From Parasitella parasitica (taxonomy: Eukaryota; Mucoromycota; Mucoromycetes; Mucorales; Mucoraceae), in NCBI GenBank assembly GCA_025201805.1, contig MU619259.1, positions 113,052-177,051 on the forward strand: a stretch of 64,000 bases of DNA, written 5' to 3'. Shown piece after piece: positions 38,807 through 49,868 of this stretch. Numbering within the stretch: the first letter of the stretch is position 1; the number at the start of each line of letters is the position of its first letter. Under the pieces are notes generated by a model. The model saw only the letters and a list, made by a program, of their open reading frames with translations. It made no database searches and was not told the DNA's origin. Made by a program: the position numbers and the translations under genes.

Positions 38807-40056
38807 ATGTTGCCAGCCGGGCAAGTATTATTTTAGTAAATACATTTTTTGTATATATACTAATAAAGAAATAAACTATTTCTAAAATAGTCAAAAAAGA
38901 CAAAACGAAAGTTTGGACCAGGATGTTGATTCAGACGACTCAGAGGCAAAGCCAGCAAAGCGCAATGGCAGAAGAAAGATCAAGATTGAATACATTGAAG
39001 ATAAAAACCGCAGACACATTACTTTTTCAAAACGTAAAGCTGGCATCATGAAAAAGGTTTGGAAGCACGCCATCTACCCATGACATACATAGAAATTGAC
39101 TGGTGCTATTTTAGGCATACGAACTATCTACTCTCACTGGCACTCAAGTCTTATTGTTGGTGGTGTCCGAAACTGGCCTTGTCTATACCTTTACCACTAC
39201 TAAATTGCAACCGATTGTCACCAAGCCGGAAGGTAAAAACCTTATTCAAGCCTGCTTAAACACCCCAGATCCATCTATGCCAGACGTAAGTTTCACATGT
39301 AGTTTGTATACGCGTTTCTTTTTTCTCGGCATGATCTAACTCTATTTTCTGGGATCAGACGAATGCGGAAAACAAATTGGACACTACTACTAGTAATGCA
39401 TCTCCTGTCCCCGCTGTGAATCGTATTCCTGATGAAGCCTCTCAAAATGTAGAGTATTGCTTTCCTCCCTTTCTCTTTGTTTGCAATTCTAATTAGTTTC
39501 CGAGTAGCAATCATCACCTCAAACAACATCACCCCATAGCCCTATGATGCAACCCGCACCTAACCTTATGAGACATCAGCAAGGTATAGTTGTCCCTCCA
39601 ATGTCTTCCTCCAACATCAATTTGAATGCTGTTGATAATTCTCAGCGTCATCAAAGCGGTGGCGCTATAAATTATCCGTCTGGTCAACAACCTTCACAGC
39701 AATCACACCACACCTCCCAACCCCCTCAGTTGGGTGGTATGCCTCCATATAATCAACAGAGATATCCCCCCCACCAAGGATACAATGGTAATTTACCCCA
39801 ACCTAATCAACCTTACCCTCCTCAACATAACCAGCCACAGCTGCCTCAGTATGGTGGTCCTCAACAGCCTTATTACCAACAGTCTCAACAACAACCTCCT
39901 CCGCAACAGCACCAAAGTTCCTCTTCCGTCCCCCCTCCGCTTGGCTATTGGTCTTATAATGACCAACAACAAGGAAATGCTGGAAATCCCTCTCATTCGC
40001 ATTCTCATTCTCAGAGCCAACAGGCAAGACAAATGATCAAGCCTGAGCGTCCTTAA
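38807..40056 (+). CDS. MCM1: MADS-box transcription factor, SRF/MCM1 type
   Basis: Proposed exons 38807-38824, 38922-39056, 39115-39285, 39359-39448 and 39508-40056 give about 320 residues, all phase 0. The MADS box is complete: RRKIKIEYIEDKNRRHITFS, KRKAGIMKKAYELSTLTGTQ, VLLLVVSETGLVYTF, followed by the SAM-type extension LIQACLNTPD typical of Mcm1. MCM1-type factors bind CC(A/T)6GG (CArG) boxes as dimers and control mating, cell-cycle and metabolic genes with partner proteins. The C-terminus is Gln/Pro/His-rich. The domain is certain. The first 18-nt exon (MLPAGQ) is inferred, because the frame upstream of exon 2 hits a stop without an ATG. It is divergent from URI1 (251 bp). Confidence 0.88.
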
Positions 40057-41090
40057 ATACATGTTAATAAAAAAAAAAAAAGGTTTACGCTGTTACTATC
40101 TACAATGAGAGGCGGATTTATTTAAACACAGCAATTTTTTGATCCGATCAGATAATTATTTCGCCGAATCAGGGCTGCGTAATGATTGGCTAATTGTTGT
40201 TTATGAGGTCAGCTGTATACCAAAACTAGACGAGCATCACTCATTTGTGCATAAACGATGATTGATATATCATGTTATGATCTAGACATGCTTGAGTTAT
40301 ATATCAATGACAAAATTTAATTTATCTTACTGCTGTATACTAGACTAATTACGTACTACTTGTTTGCTAGATTTGGGCTCGTGTTGTCATGTGTAAATAA
40401 ATATAATTCATGTTCATTTCTAATTTTGTAACCTAAACAATTCAATGGCATGAACTGATGCATTACCATTGACCATTTTCGTTGTGTATAGAGCTGAGAT
40501 GCATTCACTGCTAATTCGGCAATGTATATTAAAAACGTAGATTTTATTAGCTGTGAAAAGTGCATATTGTCGAGAACGATTGCGTCCTATTTTTGTATAA
40601 ATCAATTGCCCGTTTTGTGAATCTAGTTGCCAAAGCTATTCATGAGATACCAAAGATTATATGAATCATTTCTGTATTTTTATGTTCTGAATCCAGTGTT
40701 ATTTCATTTAATAGGCTTTACGAAATATATGATAAACAGAATTGGAGTCTGGCACCCACTTTGATGGTTTTATTTTTATTTTTATTTTTATTTTATTTTT
40801 TACAAACAAGTTGTTTGGAGGATTTTTAAAGCTCTATGTGAGACGTTACACATGCAAACACATATTTGAAGGCCATGTGAACCCGGGAAATTTGAGGTTT
40901 AGGTATTCACCTCGCCTCTAAAAAAAAATTAAAGAAGCTTCTACATAAGCAATTGCGTTTCTTTCTTTCTTTATTTCCTTCTGATACTTACTTGCATCGA
41001 CTAGGCAACACTTTTTATTACTATTTTTTTTTTTCGCATAAACAGAGACAGATATAAACACAACAGCGACTGGAAGGAGACACAATTTGC
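40057..41090. other. Intergenic between MADS-box and Kin1-like kinase genes
   Basis: About 1 kb without a supported gene. It has a poly(A) tract at 40069-40081, a (TTTTA)n array at 40768-40802 and a pyrimidine/T-rich stretch at 40960-41035 just before the kinase start. Confidence 0.45.
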
Positions 41091-42869
41091 ATGTCTCAAG
41101 AAGATAAATCATCACCAAACAAAACTTCGCCCCTTGCTTGCATCGATGATTATGAATTTCATCGCAGCCTTGGAAAAGGAAGTATGGGCAAGGTAAAGCT
41201 TGGCATACATGTTGTTTCTGGAGAAAAGGTCTATACATATAATCTCTTTTTTTTTTTTTGGCTTACCACTTTAACTAATGGAACAATCAAATAGGTGGCC
41301 GTCAAAATTGTAAGACGAGCAAATTTTCAAATCAACGGGTTTACAAGCTCGGGAAAACCAAGGACAAAGGAACAAATGATCAAGGAAAAAGTCAAGGAAG
41401 AGACCCGTGAACTGCGCACGATTAGAGAGGCTCACATCATGATGCTGTTACGCCACCCTCACATTGTTCAATTGAGAAATTTGGTTGCTGTTGGCCCATA
41501 CTTCTATATTTTGATGGATTATGTCAATGGCGGTCAGCTCTTGCACTACATTGTAAAGCGTCAAAAGCTCTCTGAGCAGCACTCTCGACAATTCTCTCGA
41601 CAAATTGTGAGCGCTCTCGACTATATGCATCGCAATTCAATTGTACATCGTGACTTGAAGATCGAAAACATCCTAATCGACAAGGCAGGACAGAACATCA
41701 AAATCATTGACTTTGGCCTCTCCAATTTGTTTTGCCCCGAGCGACGTTTGACAACATACTGTGGATCACTGTACTTTGCAGCACCCGAGTTACTGCGCGC
41801 ATCACCTTACCGCGGACCAGAGATCGACATTTGGAGCCTTGGTGTAGTTATCTATGTCATGGTGACAGGATCAGTTCCCTTTGATGACAAGTCAATGCCT
41901 GGTCTGCACGAAAAAATTAAGCGAGGTCAAGTAGCTTACCCTGCTCATGTCAGCCCAAGTTGCCGAGATTTATTATCACGGATATTTGTCATCAATCCCA
42001 CGAAGCGAATCATTTTAGCAGACGTCCTGCGCCACGAATGGATGAATCAAGGTTACAACAAGGCCATCAAGAACTACCTCCCACTACGTTTACCCATTGT
42101 ACAGCCATTAGCACCCAATATTTTACAGCATATGACTCGCGGATTCAACATGGGAAATACAGAAGATATTCGACTGAAAATGGAGATGATTGTAAAGTCG
42201 CAAGTGTATCGATCGGCAGCAGAGCATGTGGCAAGAGTACAGCACACTTTGGTTGTACGCACGCCTCAAGACCTAGCTGCCAATCTGTACGACGACCCAC
42301 AAACAGTGCCGGCTGCCTACCACCCTCTGTTATCACTTTACCATTTAACAAGAGAACGATTGTCGCAACAAGAGATGGAACAGGAGTCTGATTCACCTAT
42401 AAAACCAAATCAATCTACATGTGTAACTCCAGTTTCAGCTACAACATCCCATTTTGAAGTCGACGACGATGATGATAATGACAACGACATTGACATTGAC
42501 TGTGACATTGGCCACTCTGTCTCTGTCTCTGTCTCTGGCTATCCCCAAAACGAAGCAAATAAGCATCCATCAGTGGTCTCGATCCAAGAAACAATCGCAT
42601 CTCCCTTATCGCCTGCTCCACTCACTGTGGGTGGCCCATCACATCCTCCACCTCTAGTATACAGCACCTCTGTATCATCCATAAGCAACCATTCTTCCGT
42701 GCCTGATCAATTACTACATATAAGCTTACGAGAGCCAAACAGCAACAAGAACAACAAATTACCCGACACCAAGAAGGAGAGACCTCCAAAGTCAAGTTTT
42801 ACAAATATTTTCCATAGATCCACATCTTCTTTAGCTGCCATATTTGCAAAAGTGATGTGCACTCGATAA
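41091..42869 (+). CDS. Ser/Thr protein kinase, Kin1/MARK-PAR-1 family
   Basis: Two exons (41091-41228, 41295-42869; intron 41229-41294) give 570 residues. Kinase motifs: glycine loop LGKGSMGKVKLG, ATP-binding Lys in VAVKIV, a long insert before the alpha-C Glu (ETRELRTIREAH) as in yeast Kin1, catalytic loop HRDLKIEN, DFG as IDFGLSN, and activation segment YCGSLYFAAPE, diagnostic of Kin1/PAR-1. These kinases sit at the cell cortex and control polarity and exocytosis. The tail is short and disordered (Asp/Asn run, Ser/Pro), and I see no C-terminal KA1 membrane-binding domain, which most Kin1 proteins have. This could be a short paralogue. It converges with the SMR gene (97 bp). Confidence 0.92.
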
Positions 42870-42966
42870 ACCTTGCATTATAAAGTCCCTCCCCACCTTA
42901 TTTAATTGTACATAGCATCTTCATATCATTTGCATTTAATAAATTTGAGTTTTTATTTCATCAGTA

Positions 42967-44836
42967 TCAAATTTCCACAGCAAACACGCCACCTTGATCA
43001 TCACCTACAATACTAGTCTCTGCAAAATGGTAGTGTCCCTGCTTAAGATAATTGTAGACAGTAGGCTTCAATTTGCTCTGTTTCTTGCTAAATCCGCTTG
43101 CTCCTGAATGATGGCCAGTGCCAGTAACAATATAGATGATACCCGAGTACGTAGCCTTCAAATGAGCGAGTCTTTCATCCACAATATCCATTGCTTCATC
43201 CTCGTGCAATCCGTGTAAATCAATAAACGCCTCGTGCTTTGACCTGCTCTCGAAAATACGCTGGCTTGCTTCAAAGTGCATTTCCTGCATGAGACGATTG
43301 TACTCCTTTGCTTCCATTGAATACAATTTAGCTCTGGCTCCATCCCCCTTTAAATAATATTCTGTAGCTTTGCTAAACAGCCTATTTCGAAGCATGCCAT
43401 ACTCGATGGCTTGTTCTCTCTGGGATCGCAAGGGGAAAATGAGCAAACAACAGATTGTCAATGCAACACCCAACTTACCTCCTTCATGTAAATAGTGTTG
43501 AGCGAACTGCCCGTTTCAAGCCATGGTATATGAACAGGTTGGGTCAGCTTTTGATGGCTGTACTTGTGAGGTCTGTGGAGCAATGACTTTTTGGCAGACG
43601 CTGGTTTAGGCGATGGTGCTGTCTTTTTCTTCTTGGCTGCCTCAGCAAAGTTGATCACTCTGCCCTTAATCATAGGGCTCTTTTTGATTTTAGCAGCAGA
43701 CGCCAAGGTTGGGAATTCGTCCTGCTCCTGCTCTTTCACGTTGGATGGGCTTGTATTCCATGCTGGCGTCTTTTTGCTGCGGGTTGAACTCAATGCTGGA
43801 TAATCGCCTTGGTTATAATTCATCGGCTCTTTTTGTTTAGAAGGCTCGGGTAATGTCATTTTGTTGGCAACTTCCTGGATATCAATGTGATGCGAGAACT
43901 CGCAAGAATCGCCCTTTAAACAGCTGCCTTGAAGCCTTTGGGTTTCGGGTTATTACATTGGTAGAGTGCTTGAAATGACAAGATAACTTACCAAAACTTG
44001 CATATCTTTTCTTGCAAGTCATGCACAAACCAGCAATCCTTTCGATAACACTCGCCAGCTAAAAAGTGTCTGCACACCTGTCTTTTCTTGGGCGTATATT
44101 CCAAGGTAGTTGTGGTGTCTGATTTTGACGGTAAAGACGTTGTATTTGCGGCTACTCCCGGTGACGCTTCTGCCGTTTCTTCTGCTGCTTTGATGCTCAT
44201 CTTTTGAGTCAATAAAGACTCGATGGCTCTGTCTACATCATAATCAAACTTTTCCAATGTATTTATCAGCTCTGCATCGCTGACATCGCTGAAAATGGTC
44301 TGCATCATTTGCAGCGTCGACATGTCTTCTTCGACATTCTCTTTTGTGGCTTCCTCGACAGACGGAAGTTCCAATGATAATTTGTTCAGGTCTTGTATCG
44401 TAGAGGAATCGTACAATGAGCCGTGATAAAACTGGAGCGTAGGGTCGAATTCCTGCTCATCTCCACGCGAATAGACCTCAGATCGATCTCTGTGCAGCTG
44501 ATGCTGGGCAGCCTTTGGCGCCTCCCATATATCTTTGATATTACCACTAGATGTCCACTGCACCTCATCGTTTGCTTGTTGTCGTAGTTTGCTAGATGGC
44601 GACAGCATCGGGCTATCATCCTCCTCGTCATTAAGTAAGGTGCTGGAAATGAACTGTTGGCCCAACTCGTTAATATCATCCTCGTCTTCTTTATCAAAAG
44701 GATCAAACAGTTTGGATTGCTGCTGCTGTTGAGCTTGGCTGCTTGTTGCAGAAGGGATAAAGGATTTTGCTGTTACATTAAACGAGGGATTAAAGAAGCC
44801 TTCGCCAGTTGCTTTTGAAGATCTTGATGATTGCAT
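42967..44836 (-). CDS. PAM2-CUE-CCCH-SMR protein, ribosome-associated quality control candidate
   Basis: Three minus-strand exons (43992-44836, 43479-43935, 42967-43419; introns 43936-43991 and 43420-43478) give about 584 residues. In order: a PAM2-like motif FNVTAKSFIPSA (residues 19-30) that could bind the MLLE domain of poly(A)-binding protein; a CUE domain (about 171-209, MMQTIFSDVSDAELINTLEK); two CCCH fingers (CRHFLAGECYRKDCWFVH and CKFWLQGSCLKGDSCEFSH); a DUF1771 helix; and a C-terminal SMR domain with DLHG (FIDLHGLHEDEA) and TGTG (IVTGTGHHSG). SMR proteins such as yeast Cue2 and human N4BP2 cut mRNA at collided ribosomes, with CUE binding ubiquitin. Plant CID7 combines PAM2, CUE and SMR. 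A role in no-go decay is inference. Confidence 0.88.
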
Positions 44837-45487
44837 GGTTATTGCTTGATTTGCATTTCATGTCTTGCAACACTTACTTTTCAAATAAATTCAAGGTATT
44901 TGCTGACCAATCTGTACGTTGGCTCATTATTTAGTGTAAGTTACTGGGAGGATAAACAGGCGAAATGTTCATGATCTCTGTTTGTTTTCTCCCTTTTTTT
45001 TTTTGGAGCACAACATCAGCAGGATTTTTTTTTTTTTCCTCTTTTGTGACTATCGACGTTTGCAATACATGAATGTCGTTGCGATCCTAGTTGACATCTC
45101 ATTCATATAAGCGCTGCCACGCTAATGCGTTACCTTGTTAGGAACTGATAAGTTGCCCTCGTTTGCATGTGTATTACTGTGCATGTAATTAAATGGCTTG
45201 GTGCCTTTGGGTTGTTGTGTAATATTTAATTGCAGAACATGTCAACATGCATGGATTTCAGTATACAGAGTCTTTCCCTGTTTAAATGTGAAAAAAGAAA
45301 AGGACTATACAGCACTATTTCGCTACGGACTATACAATATAGCATTGCTTTTATTGTTTGGTTTCATTGTTAAAATATATGATGGCTGAATTATGGTACA
45401 TTTAAAGGAGATGCATGTTGAAAGAGCTAGGAGGGAAATTCTAAAATTCTATGTACAGTGATTTTGTGTAAAAGTTCTGCGTCTTGT
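44837..45487. other. Noncoding stretch upstream of SMR gene
   Basis: Promoter side of the SMR gene, with T runs at 44994-45004 and 45027-45038. No supported frame. Confidence 0.4.
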
Positions 45488-45718
45488 TTAGAAATGAACC
45501 ATAGCATTTCTTCGTCGAAGGGCATAAACGGGCAGCTCTACCTTGTCGCCCAAGATGTCAACGGTTACAGTCAGCCTGGGATTCTCAGAGACGCATTTGT
45601 CAACAAATGTCGGTCTCATTTGAGAAAAGGTGACATTCTGATGTACAGGAACATCCATGCCAGAAGATGAAGCTTGGTGATGAGTGTAGAAATTATTGCT
45701 TGAGAGAACAGTGTTCAT
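45488..45718 (-). CDS. Small hypothetical protein (76 aa)
   Basis: An intact minus-strand frame from ATG to stop (76 residues) starting MNTVLSSNNF. The second half is ordered in character: PTFVDKCVSENPRLTVTVDI then LGDKVELPVYALRRRNAMVH. It has no signal peptide, membrane segment or known motif. Upstream on the same strand are a CT-rich leader and an AT-rich TATA-like stretch (about 45786-45796), a plausible promoter. Not recognised; it could be a fungus-specific small protein or a chance frame. Confidence 0.4.
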   Translation of the reverse strand: MNTVLSSNNFYTHHQASSSGMDVPVHQNVTFSQMRPTFVDKCVSENPRLTVTVDILGDKVELPVYALRRRNAMVHF

Positions 45719-48020
45719 TTTTATAGTCGTATAGAGATGTAAAAGGAAGAAGTGTAAAGAAAATTCATAAACAGGTTTTTGCTTTCATATAAATACGAGA
45801 GATGTTTGTTTTGAATCACACGTTCCTTGCCTCTTTGAGTAATTTTGTGTGCAGCTGTTCTGGTTTTTCACTTGCACAAGGAAATTTGTGTCGGTCAGTG
45901 CTCAAGGCTCTCTAAACCAGTTTTGGTGTCGATGAGTTGCATACGTATCATCTCTTTTGTCGAAATCTGAAATATGGCAAACATCCTTCGCAAATCAGCA
46001 CACATCTAATAAAGCGTTCGCTGCTGCTACCAATCAACACATTTGTAACCGAGTGCTCTTTTATTTCCATTGTTGGGAGGACGCCCTTTGTTGTTCTTTG
46101 TGTAATATTTGCCGTGTGCGTATACACTTTATGTACTTGTGTTGCATCTGCTGCACTGTAATAATAATCCTGCTGAGGCTCTCCAGTCTTTGCTAATTAG
46201 CAGTGTCATTGTTTATAATCAATAAACAGGTAAAACCGTTCTCTAAACTGTTTCCTCCTGCTTTCTATCAAATTGGGCGCAAAGCAGTATTTGTTGTTTG
46301 GTGTTGGCGTTTCGTTACGTTGCGAAAGTGGTTTGTGGCACTTTGCTCTACGTGAATAAAATAAGAAAGTTCTCAAGCCATGAGGATGTGGTTTTTATTT
46401 TTATTTATTTTTATTACATTTCCATAAAATGAATACACCTCGAATTGTAGAAAGTGAGGCATGAGGCATGAAGCATGAAGCATGAAGCATGAACCCCTTA
46501 GTTGGTGTACTTCTTTATTTTTGTTTATCAAACCATTAAATCTTCGCGTTAGACACAGCACATCTTTCTTTTGCAGCTCAACCATAAACAATAAGGACCA
46601 TCCGTGATATAACATTTGGCATTGAACTTACCGGATCCTCATCCTCTTTCGTTCCAACAAGCCGGAGGATAACATTGTGCGATTGAGGCTCTGTATGCAA
46701 TTGTCAATATCAAGGTCGTTGATCAAAACATGACAAACTTCGCACTCCCTCAAAACGTGGTATTTATATCAGATAACATGATATTTCCATATAAAGGTTT
46801 TATTTCGATTGCTGATCCAATCTAATGGCCCAGCTCACTTGAATTCAGCAATCCTTTTCATTAAGCAATTTTCAAATTCCTAGCGTGTAATATTCGACAA
46901 GACATATAGCTTCCATTTAGCACATGTCAAGCGCATCGTGAATTTTAACCGTCAGTTATTAGCGCTATCACTCAATTTGGGTATGTTCAAGTCGTTCATT
47001 TGGCAGTTGGAGAATAACACGATGAAATATCCTACTATAAAACGTCTTTGATGCTGTAATTATAGTTGCTTTATTCGCTTTGATGGAACTTGTTTGAAGT
47101 CTGAAGCACATCATATAGCCGGTATGGAATAGAGATATTCAAGTTTTGAAGATATGATATATGTGCTACGATTTATTTTCTTATAATGACATCCTGTATT
47201 ACTATCACAATTAAAAATGGTTATATCTATGCGTATGTTAATAAAAATAATTAATAACGATATAGGACCATCACAACACTCGCTCAGACTGTTTATATGT
47301 TCGAGGGTACATGGCTATGGGAGAGACTATTAAGCCTGGATCCGACAGAACCAATTACTAGCCATACAATGCCTAGACAAAAAAATAAAGAACTCGTTAT
47401 CGACAAAGGGAAAGGAAAGAGAATAATTGTGAGTCAAGAGTATAGCCTTGGTATGGTAGATAGAATATTCAAATCAGTAGAATCATGTGCACAATTGAGA
47501 TATTTGATGCCAGGCACAGCACTCCATACCATCACCGCAACCCATTTACAGACTAAAACTCCATATGACACTCTCGAAATTGGTTAGCTTTAGTTTTTCC
47601 TCCAAGATAAGCTTCACGCATATTTAGGATATAACACTCTAACCACATCGTCCAGCCTTTACGGTTATAACAAGGTTATTTTCTCACTCTTCGTACTGGT
47701 ATCCCATGTAAATCATAGATGATCCAAATTTACAGCCCACAAGCCTTAAATAATAAATTCCTTTACTATAGTTCAGAAATGTATTATGCTAACCCCAGTA
47801 TGATAATATTGCGTATAAATACATCCCTAAGATGTATTCGTAATAAAGTGTAATTCTTCTGTCAGATTCATTCTACAGCAACTTTGATAAAACATTAACG
47901 TTGCTTTCAGTAGTCATACTCGTGACTACAGTCAACATTGGTAAGTTACCGGCTCCACCCCCCCCCCTCGATGTTTGAACAACAATCTTCGAGATTAGCT
48001 AAATGAATACTTGAATATAT
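45719..48020. other. Gene-poor stretch
   Basis: No supported gene. A short tandem array of GCATGAA/GCATGAG units lies at 46456-46492. The plus frame at 47297-47587 (96 codons) shows no recognised motif. A C run lies at 47957-47967, just before the retroelement relic. Confidence 0.4.
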
Positions 48021-49868
48021 TCAACTACTAGGGCGTATTGGAAAGCTCTCAAGTCGGCTATTATAGGTCGATATGGTGCACCCAAGGAACAACTTAGGTT
48101 CGAAAGAATCAGAGAGTTTTTGAATTGTGCTAAACACGACACTGAATTTGTCGTTAGCTTTCTTGAGCGCTTTCAAGGATTTGAAAGCCAAGTCGGGTAT
48201 CAAGGATAAGCGCGTTGTGGCCAAGATCTTCTTTGATGCCTTTTCAGAGTCGACCTCTAGCCTAATCATGGTGGCGATGAGTCAAGCTCAAGAATTGTCA
48301 TTTTATGACATTGATTATGTCTCTGCTGTGGCAAGACGATTAGACATGGCTGAAAAGACGGTGAAGCCAAGCAATGCGGCAGCTGGAAGCAAACGCAGTG
48401 CTGAGAATATTCCGGTTTCGTATAAAGCAAAGAAATCTCGGTACGCACCTGCTTCTGACTCTCGAGCTGGTACCTCGTTCTTTTCTTCTTCGTCTGATCG
48501 CAATTCAAAGCTTTCAAAGTTTGGCAAGACATTTGCTCAACATGTTACTGACGGTCTTTGCTTTACGTGCAATCGCACGTACAGTAAAGGACATCGCTGT
48601 GCTACTGCTGTTCGCACCGTTAGTCCTGGTGATGCAACTAGCAGCAGGAAGGTTTTACGTGCAATGGGTACCAAGAAAAAACCCAAAAACACAATTGATG
48701 CTGTCGTAAAAGCTGCTTTGCTTTCTGTTCGTGTTGATGAGGCCCTGTCAACTAGGAAAAAGGCTTCTTCGTCCATTGCTGACCCCACTCCTACTGTGGA
48801 ACATTCGGTGATGAATGGTAAAAGTGCTGCCGGTGAAGATGTTGTCATGAATGAGATTCATGACACAAATGGTGGTACTACTGATGATGAATACGACGCC
48901 GAATCTGACTTAATAGAAAGGGCTCAGGCTGTTCTTGTTAATGGCATGTCAAATGTATCTGTTGATGATGTGCTGCAAAACATTTTTGCTCAGCAATGTA
49001 AGTTCGATGCTGTATTCAGTGCTCCTCCTGCTATGCGTACCAATTCTATTTTTGTGTTCCTATTGTGGTTCAGAATATAATTTGTTTCGGATTGGTATAT
49101 ACGGGTGCAACCTTTAGTTGCATAACTGACGAGTTCTTTCAATTTCTAGGAGGAACATCTCTTGCAACATATCAAGAAAACAACGACGAAAGTGTTGTTC
49201 AGTTGGCTCATGAAGTTACTACTGTCCCAAGAATTGGTGCGGTAGACCTTTCAATCAGCTACAATAATTTAATAAAAACCATTACTCTGAAGAAAACGAT
49301 CATGTATTGCTTGGCATGGATATATTATCCAAGCTAGACATTAGACTTAATGATTTACTCAGTCAACGTGGGTTCGAAACGGGCCCTCGTATCCCAGATC
49401 ATATCGATGACACCGTTAAGCCTAATGAAGATACTTTTCGCAGTGGTGGTGAAAGAGAGCCTTTCATTGCTGCACCGAAGGAATTGTTAGACGAAAACTC
49501 GCAGATTGACATGAAAAATACACAGTGCAATTTACCTGACTCCATTATAAAGCTCAACACTAGGCCTGGTGTTATTGCTTGGAGAGCACACTGCCCATTA
49601 CCTGAAACTTTTCGAGATGCTGTCGCAAAGCAAATTCAGATATGGCTTGATGAAGGGGTAGTTGAATGATCTGCTAGTCATCCTCGCTTCAATCATCCAT
49701 TGTTGGTGCTTAAAAGGAAAGACACTGATGGCAATTACAGTATGCCTAAGCCTCGTGTGGTTTGCGACGTGCGTAAGTTGAATGCTATCTTGGAGGTGAA
49801 TGACAAGCAACAACTACCATTGATTTCCGATTCTACTTCAAACTATAAATTATTGCGATGTCTTTAGT
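48021..49868 (+). mobile_element. Decayed Ty3/Gypsy retrotransposon (gag, protease, start of RT)
   Basis: Plus-strand fragments appear in Gag-Pol order. Gag reads in one frame (48030-48210: SAIIGRYGAPKEQLRFERIR) and shifts to the next (48127-49078: FKDLKAKSGIKDKRVVAKIF), with a zinc-knuckle-like CFTCNRTYSKGHRC. The retropepsin region follows in another frame (49065-49337, YTGATFSCI), where the catalytic Asp of the usual DTGA is Tyr. After a further shift, LLGMDIL (49307) is the typical protease end; then comes the start of reverse transcriptase (HPRFNHPLLVLKRKDTDGNY, PRVVCDVRKLNAIL), which breaks off near 49867. There is no RT catalytic centre, RNase H, integrase or evident LTR. It has at least three frameshifts and is not functional. 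Confidence 0.88.

Noticed and set aside
46456-46492. Tandem GCATGAA units considered as part of a CRISPR or satellite
   Set aside because: Only about five 7-bp units with no spacers; a simple short tandem repeat.
47297-47587. Plus frame of 96 codons before the retroelement
   Set aside because: No recognisable motif, no promoter signal, and not in frame with the Gag relic; kept only as an unsupported stretch.
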